Assembly: GCA_934500865.1 (NCBI GenBank) | Contig: CAKSUD010000072.1 | Location: forward strand, 1-7,792 | Direction of reading: 5' to 3' | Source of the DNA: an uncultured Clostridia bacterium | Lineage (GTDB): Bacteria > Bacillota > Clostridia > TANB77 > RGIG9151 | DNA: 7,792 nucleotides | Program-made: the position numbers and the translations under genes | The notes under the pieces: generated by a model | The model's database searches: none | What the model was told of the DNA's origin: nothing | Seen by the model: only the letters and a program-made list of their open reading frames with translations | Part shown: piece after piece, positions 6,535 to 7,792 of the stretch | Numbering within the stretch: position 1 is the first letter of the stretch | Layout: each line of letters begins with the position of its first letter

Positions 6535-7131
6535 ATGGACGCTTATTTGGCACCAATTGCTAACTTAATAGAAGAATTTGAGAAGCTTCCCGGCATAGGT
6601 CATAAGACTGCATGCCGCTTGGCTTTTCACATTTTAAATCAACCGGAGAAAAATGCACGTGAGTTTTCTAATGCTATATTAGAGGCAAAAGAAAAAATAC
6701 ATTTTTGTGGCGTTTGTGGGAATTTAGCTGATGGAGATCTTTGCCCGGTTTGTAGGAATGAAAAAAGAGATAAAAATGTTATTTGCGTAGTGTCTGACGT
6801 AAAGGATTTAATGGCGATGGAAAAAACACATGAGTTTAAGGGAATATACCATGTTTTACATGGGGCAATTTCTCCAATAAACGGTATCGGGCCTGATGAT
6901 ATAAAGATTAAAGAACTTATGTCGAGGCTTAACTCAGACGTGAGCGAGGTTATTTTAGCTACCAATTTGAATGTTGAGGGAGAAGCTACTGCAATGTATA
7001 TTTCAAGGCTTATAAAGCCGATGGGAATAAAGGTTACAAGAATAGCACACGGCATACCTGTTGGTGGAGATTTAGAGTATACCGACGAGGTTACTTTAAC
7101 TATGGCACTAGAGGGAAGAAGAGAACTCTAA
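6535..7131 (+). CDS. recR: Recombination mediator protein RecR
   Basis: RecR works with RecO and RecF to load RecA onto gapped DNA bound by SSB. The 198-residue product is full length. A helix-hairpin-helix lies at about 15-33 (FEKLPGIGHKTACRLAFHI), a four-cysteine zinc motif at C58, C61, C70, C73, a TOPRIM domain at about 82-175 with VICVVSDVKDL at its start, and a C-terminal segment AHGIPVGGDLEYTDEVTL that is highly conserved in the family. The ATG at 6535 is chosen because GGAGG at 6525-6529 precedes it by 5 bases; an in-frame TTG at 6523 would overlap that ribosome site. It is the last gene of the dnaX operon. No clear intrinsic terminator follows, and the next promoter starts 16 bases later. 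Confidence 0.96.
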   Translation: MDAYLAPIANLIEEFEKLPGIGHKTACRLAFHILNQPEKNAREFSNAILEAKEKIHFCGVCGNLADGDLCPVCRNEKRDKNVICVVSDVKDLMAMEKTHEFKGIYHVLHGAISPINGIGPDDIKIKELMSRLNSDVSEVILATNLNVEGEATAMYISRLIKPMGIKVTRIAHGIPVGGDLEYTDEVTLTMALEGRREL

Positions 7132-7146
7132 AAGTATGGAGTTTAC

Positions 7147-7175
7147 TTGATTTTAAGCTCTAAAAGTGGTAAAAT
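7147..7175 (+). promoter_or_regulatory. Promoter of the riboswitch-controlled surface protein gene
   Basis: TTGATT (7147-7152) and TAAAAT (7170-7175) are separated by 17 bases, giving an expected start near 7182, about 20 bases before the riboswitch aptamer. Read-through from recR is an additional possibility. Confidence 0.6.
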
Positions 7176-7200
7176 ATTTATATAGGGTAAAAATAGTTTG

Positions 7201-7290
7201 AAAATAGCAAACCATATGAAAATATGGGACGCAAAGCTATCGAGACTAAGGTAAATTAGTTTACTATGTCAGTCGGGTTGCCATTACTAA
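7201..7290 (+). promoter_or_regulatory. Cyclic di-GMP-I (GEMM-I) riboswitch aptamer
   Basis: The conserved core is present: GCAAACC (7207-7213), the P2 hairpin CCATAT-GAAA-ATATGG (7212-7227) with a GNRA tetraloop, and GGGACGCAAAGCTA (7226-7239). In P3, CTAAG and TATG flank the GTAAA/TTTAC stem and resemble the 11-nucleotide tetraloop receptor that docks the GAAA loop. CGGGTTGCC (7274-7282) closes the aptamer. P1 forms from AATAGCAA (7203-7210) and TTGCCATT (7278-7285). The bases GTTGCCA (7277-7283) can alternatively pair with TGGCAAC (7310-7316), which is part of the terminator, so ligand binding should favour termination. The RNA controls the secreted protein gene at 7476. Confidence 0.93.
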
Positions 7291-7298
7291 CACGAGAT

Positions 7299-7340
7299 AA
7301 AAACTTAATTGGCAACACGCCGATTAAGTTTTTTTGTTTT
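7299..7340 (+). terminator. Riboswitch-controlled intrinsic terminator
   Basis: AAAAACTTAATTGGC (7299-7313) and GCCGATTAAGTTTTT (7319-7333) form a 15-pair stem with one G-T wobble around the loop AACAC, followed by TTGTTTT. It lies between the aptamer and the coding region, and its 5' arm overlaps the antiterminator partner at 7310-7316. Confidence 0.92.
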
Positions 7341-7362
7341 ATGTTTTTGTTTACATATTAAC

Positions 7363-7397
7363 AAACATTGTATTTATGCTAGAAAAGAACAATGTTT
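7363..7397. repeat. Inverted repeat in the leader of the secreted protein gene
   Basis: AAACATTGT (7363-7371) is repeated as ACAATGTTT (7389-7397), a perfect 9-base inverted repeat with a 17-base centre. It could be a protein-binding site or an mRNA hairpin. It lies after the terminator and about 80 bases before the start codon. Confidence 0.45.
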
Positions 7398-7475
7398 TAA
7401 CAAAATTAATAAAAATAAAGGCTTATAACGAAAATGATATTAGAAAACTATTTTTATGATAAAAGGGAGTTTTAG

Positions 7476-7792
7476 ATGGTGAACATTATTCCAAGGAAGG
7501 CAAAAAGAATAACTGCAAGTTTCTTAGCCGTTTGCGTATTCGCGATGGCTGTTTTGCCGTACGGAAATATTTCCTTTGCGGATACATTTGAGGATAATAC
7601 ATCGACGTCATCTGGTAGCAAAGATACAACTATAGATATAACGATACCTGCTAACGAGAAATTAGTAATAGGTACGGAAAAGGGAACTATAACTACTGTT
7701 GATGAGCCAAGCAGTACAGAACCAACGACAGAACCAAGTAACGAAGAAAGCAAAACGGAACCAACGACAGAACCAAACAATGAAGAAAGCAA
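7476..7792 (+). CDS. Secreted or cell-wall protein, N-terminal part with signal peptide and TEP-type repeats (3' end outside window)
   Basis: The ATG at 7476 has GGGAG at 7465-7469, 6 bases upstream. The frame stays open to the window end (105 full codons). The N-terminus is a standard Sec signal peptide: basic RKAKR at 7-11, a hydrophobic core at about 13-29, and a likely cleavage after residue 35 (NISFA-DT). After about 45 residues of Ser/Thr- and acid-rich sequence, a low-complexity Thr-Glu-Pro region starts, with tandem units of TEPTTEPSNEESK. Such regions usually act as stalks or spacers through the wall in surface proteins. No functional domain is visible yet, so an adhesin, wall hydrolase or other enzyme are all possible. 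Expression is under the c-di-GMP-I riboswitch at 7201-7340. The opposite-strand reading frame over this region is an artefact of the repeat. Confidence 0.85.
   Translation, partial: MVNIIPRKAKRITASFLAVCVFAMAVLPYGNISFADTFEDNTSTSSGSKDTTIDITIPANEKLVIGTEKGTITTVDEPSSTEPTTEPSNEESKTEPTTEPNNEES
7716..7792 (+). repeat. 39-base tandem repeat within the secreted protein gene
   Basis: Unit 1 (7716-7754) encodes TEPTTEPSNEESK. Unit 2 (7755-7792, cut by the window end) encodes TEPTTEPNNEES. The units differ by a few bases only, and each contains an internal shorter TEP repeat. Copy number can be expected to vary between strains. Confidence 0.85.

Noticed and set aside
7472..7792. A - strand frame rich in Ser, Leu, Val and Gly repeats.
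   Set aside because: It is the complement of the TEP repeat gene. The + strand has a ribosome site, a signal peptide and riboswitch control.
1..7792. tRNA genes, CRISPR arrays, intact transposases, reverse transcriptases or defence genes.
   Set aside because: None was found. In particular, there is no tRNA-Ser next to the SRP RNA as in Bacillus subtilis, and no regularly spaced repeats.

Overview
The window is AT-rich, low-GC Gram-positive DNA. The large Firmicutes-type SRP RNA, the SRP RNA-dnaX-ybaB-recR order, a class I c-di-GMP riboswitch with an intrinsic terminator, and InlB/FN3-type surface protein modules together suggest a gut-type member of the Clostridia. The species cannot be named from the sequence.

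Positions 1-2917 are an accessory block of large surface-protein genes. The 3' end of a + strand gene (1-582) and a long - strand reading frame (1199-2917) converge. Both end in a cysteine-rich tail with DnaJ-like CxxCxGxG motifs and a final C-x-HGYT-x-x-H motif. Between them lies a 46-codon - strand fragment of a third such tail (663-803). The long - strand frame is open for 572 codons but has no start codon or signal peptide and begins inside a repeat domain, so it is called a 5'-truncated copy. The spacer between the genes carries three hairpin terminators and a pair of inverted repeats resembling a REP or MITE element (810-911 and 1155-1196).

Positions 2918-3243 have no gene but hold a striking potential RNA structure: a flush three-way junction (2988-3087) followed by two hairpins and a T tract (3119-3163). 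A strong promoter (3209-3237) then drives the SRP RNA (about 3244-3518).

Positions 3551-7131 are the conserved core: a membrane-bound HD-GYP c-di-GMP phosphodiesterase inserted between the SRP RNA and dnaX, then dnaX, ybaB/ebfC and recR as a tight DNA replication and repair operon. A terminator hairpin sits just ahead of dnaX.

Positions 7147-7792 hold a promoter, a c-di-GMP-I riboswitch, its terminator, and the start of a secreted protein gene with a Thr/Glu/Pro repeat region. The riboswitch has a visible antiterminator alternative that predicts an OFF switch. The window therefore contains both a predicted c-di-GMP-degrading enzyme and a c-di-GMP-sensing RNA controlling a cell-surface protein, although any direct link between them is inference.
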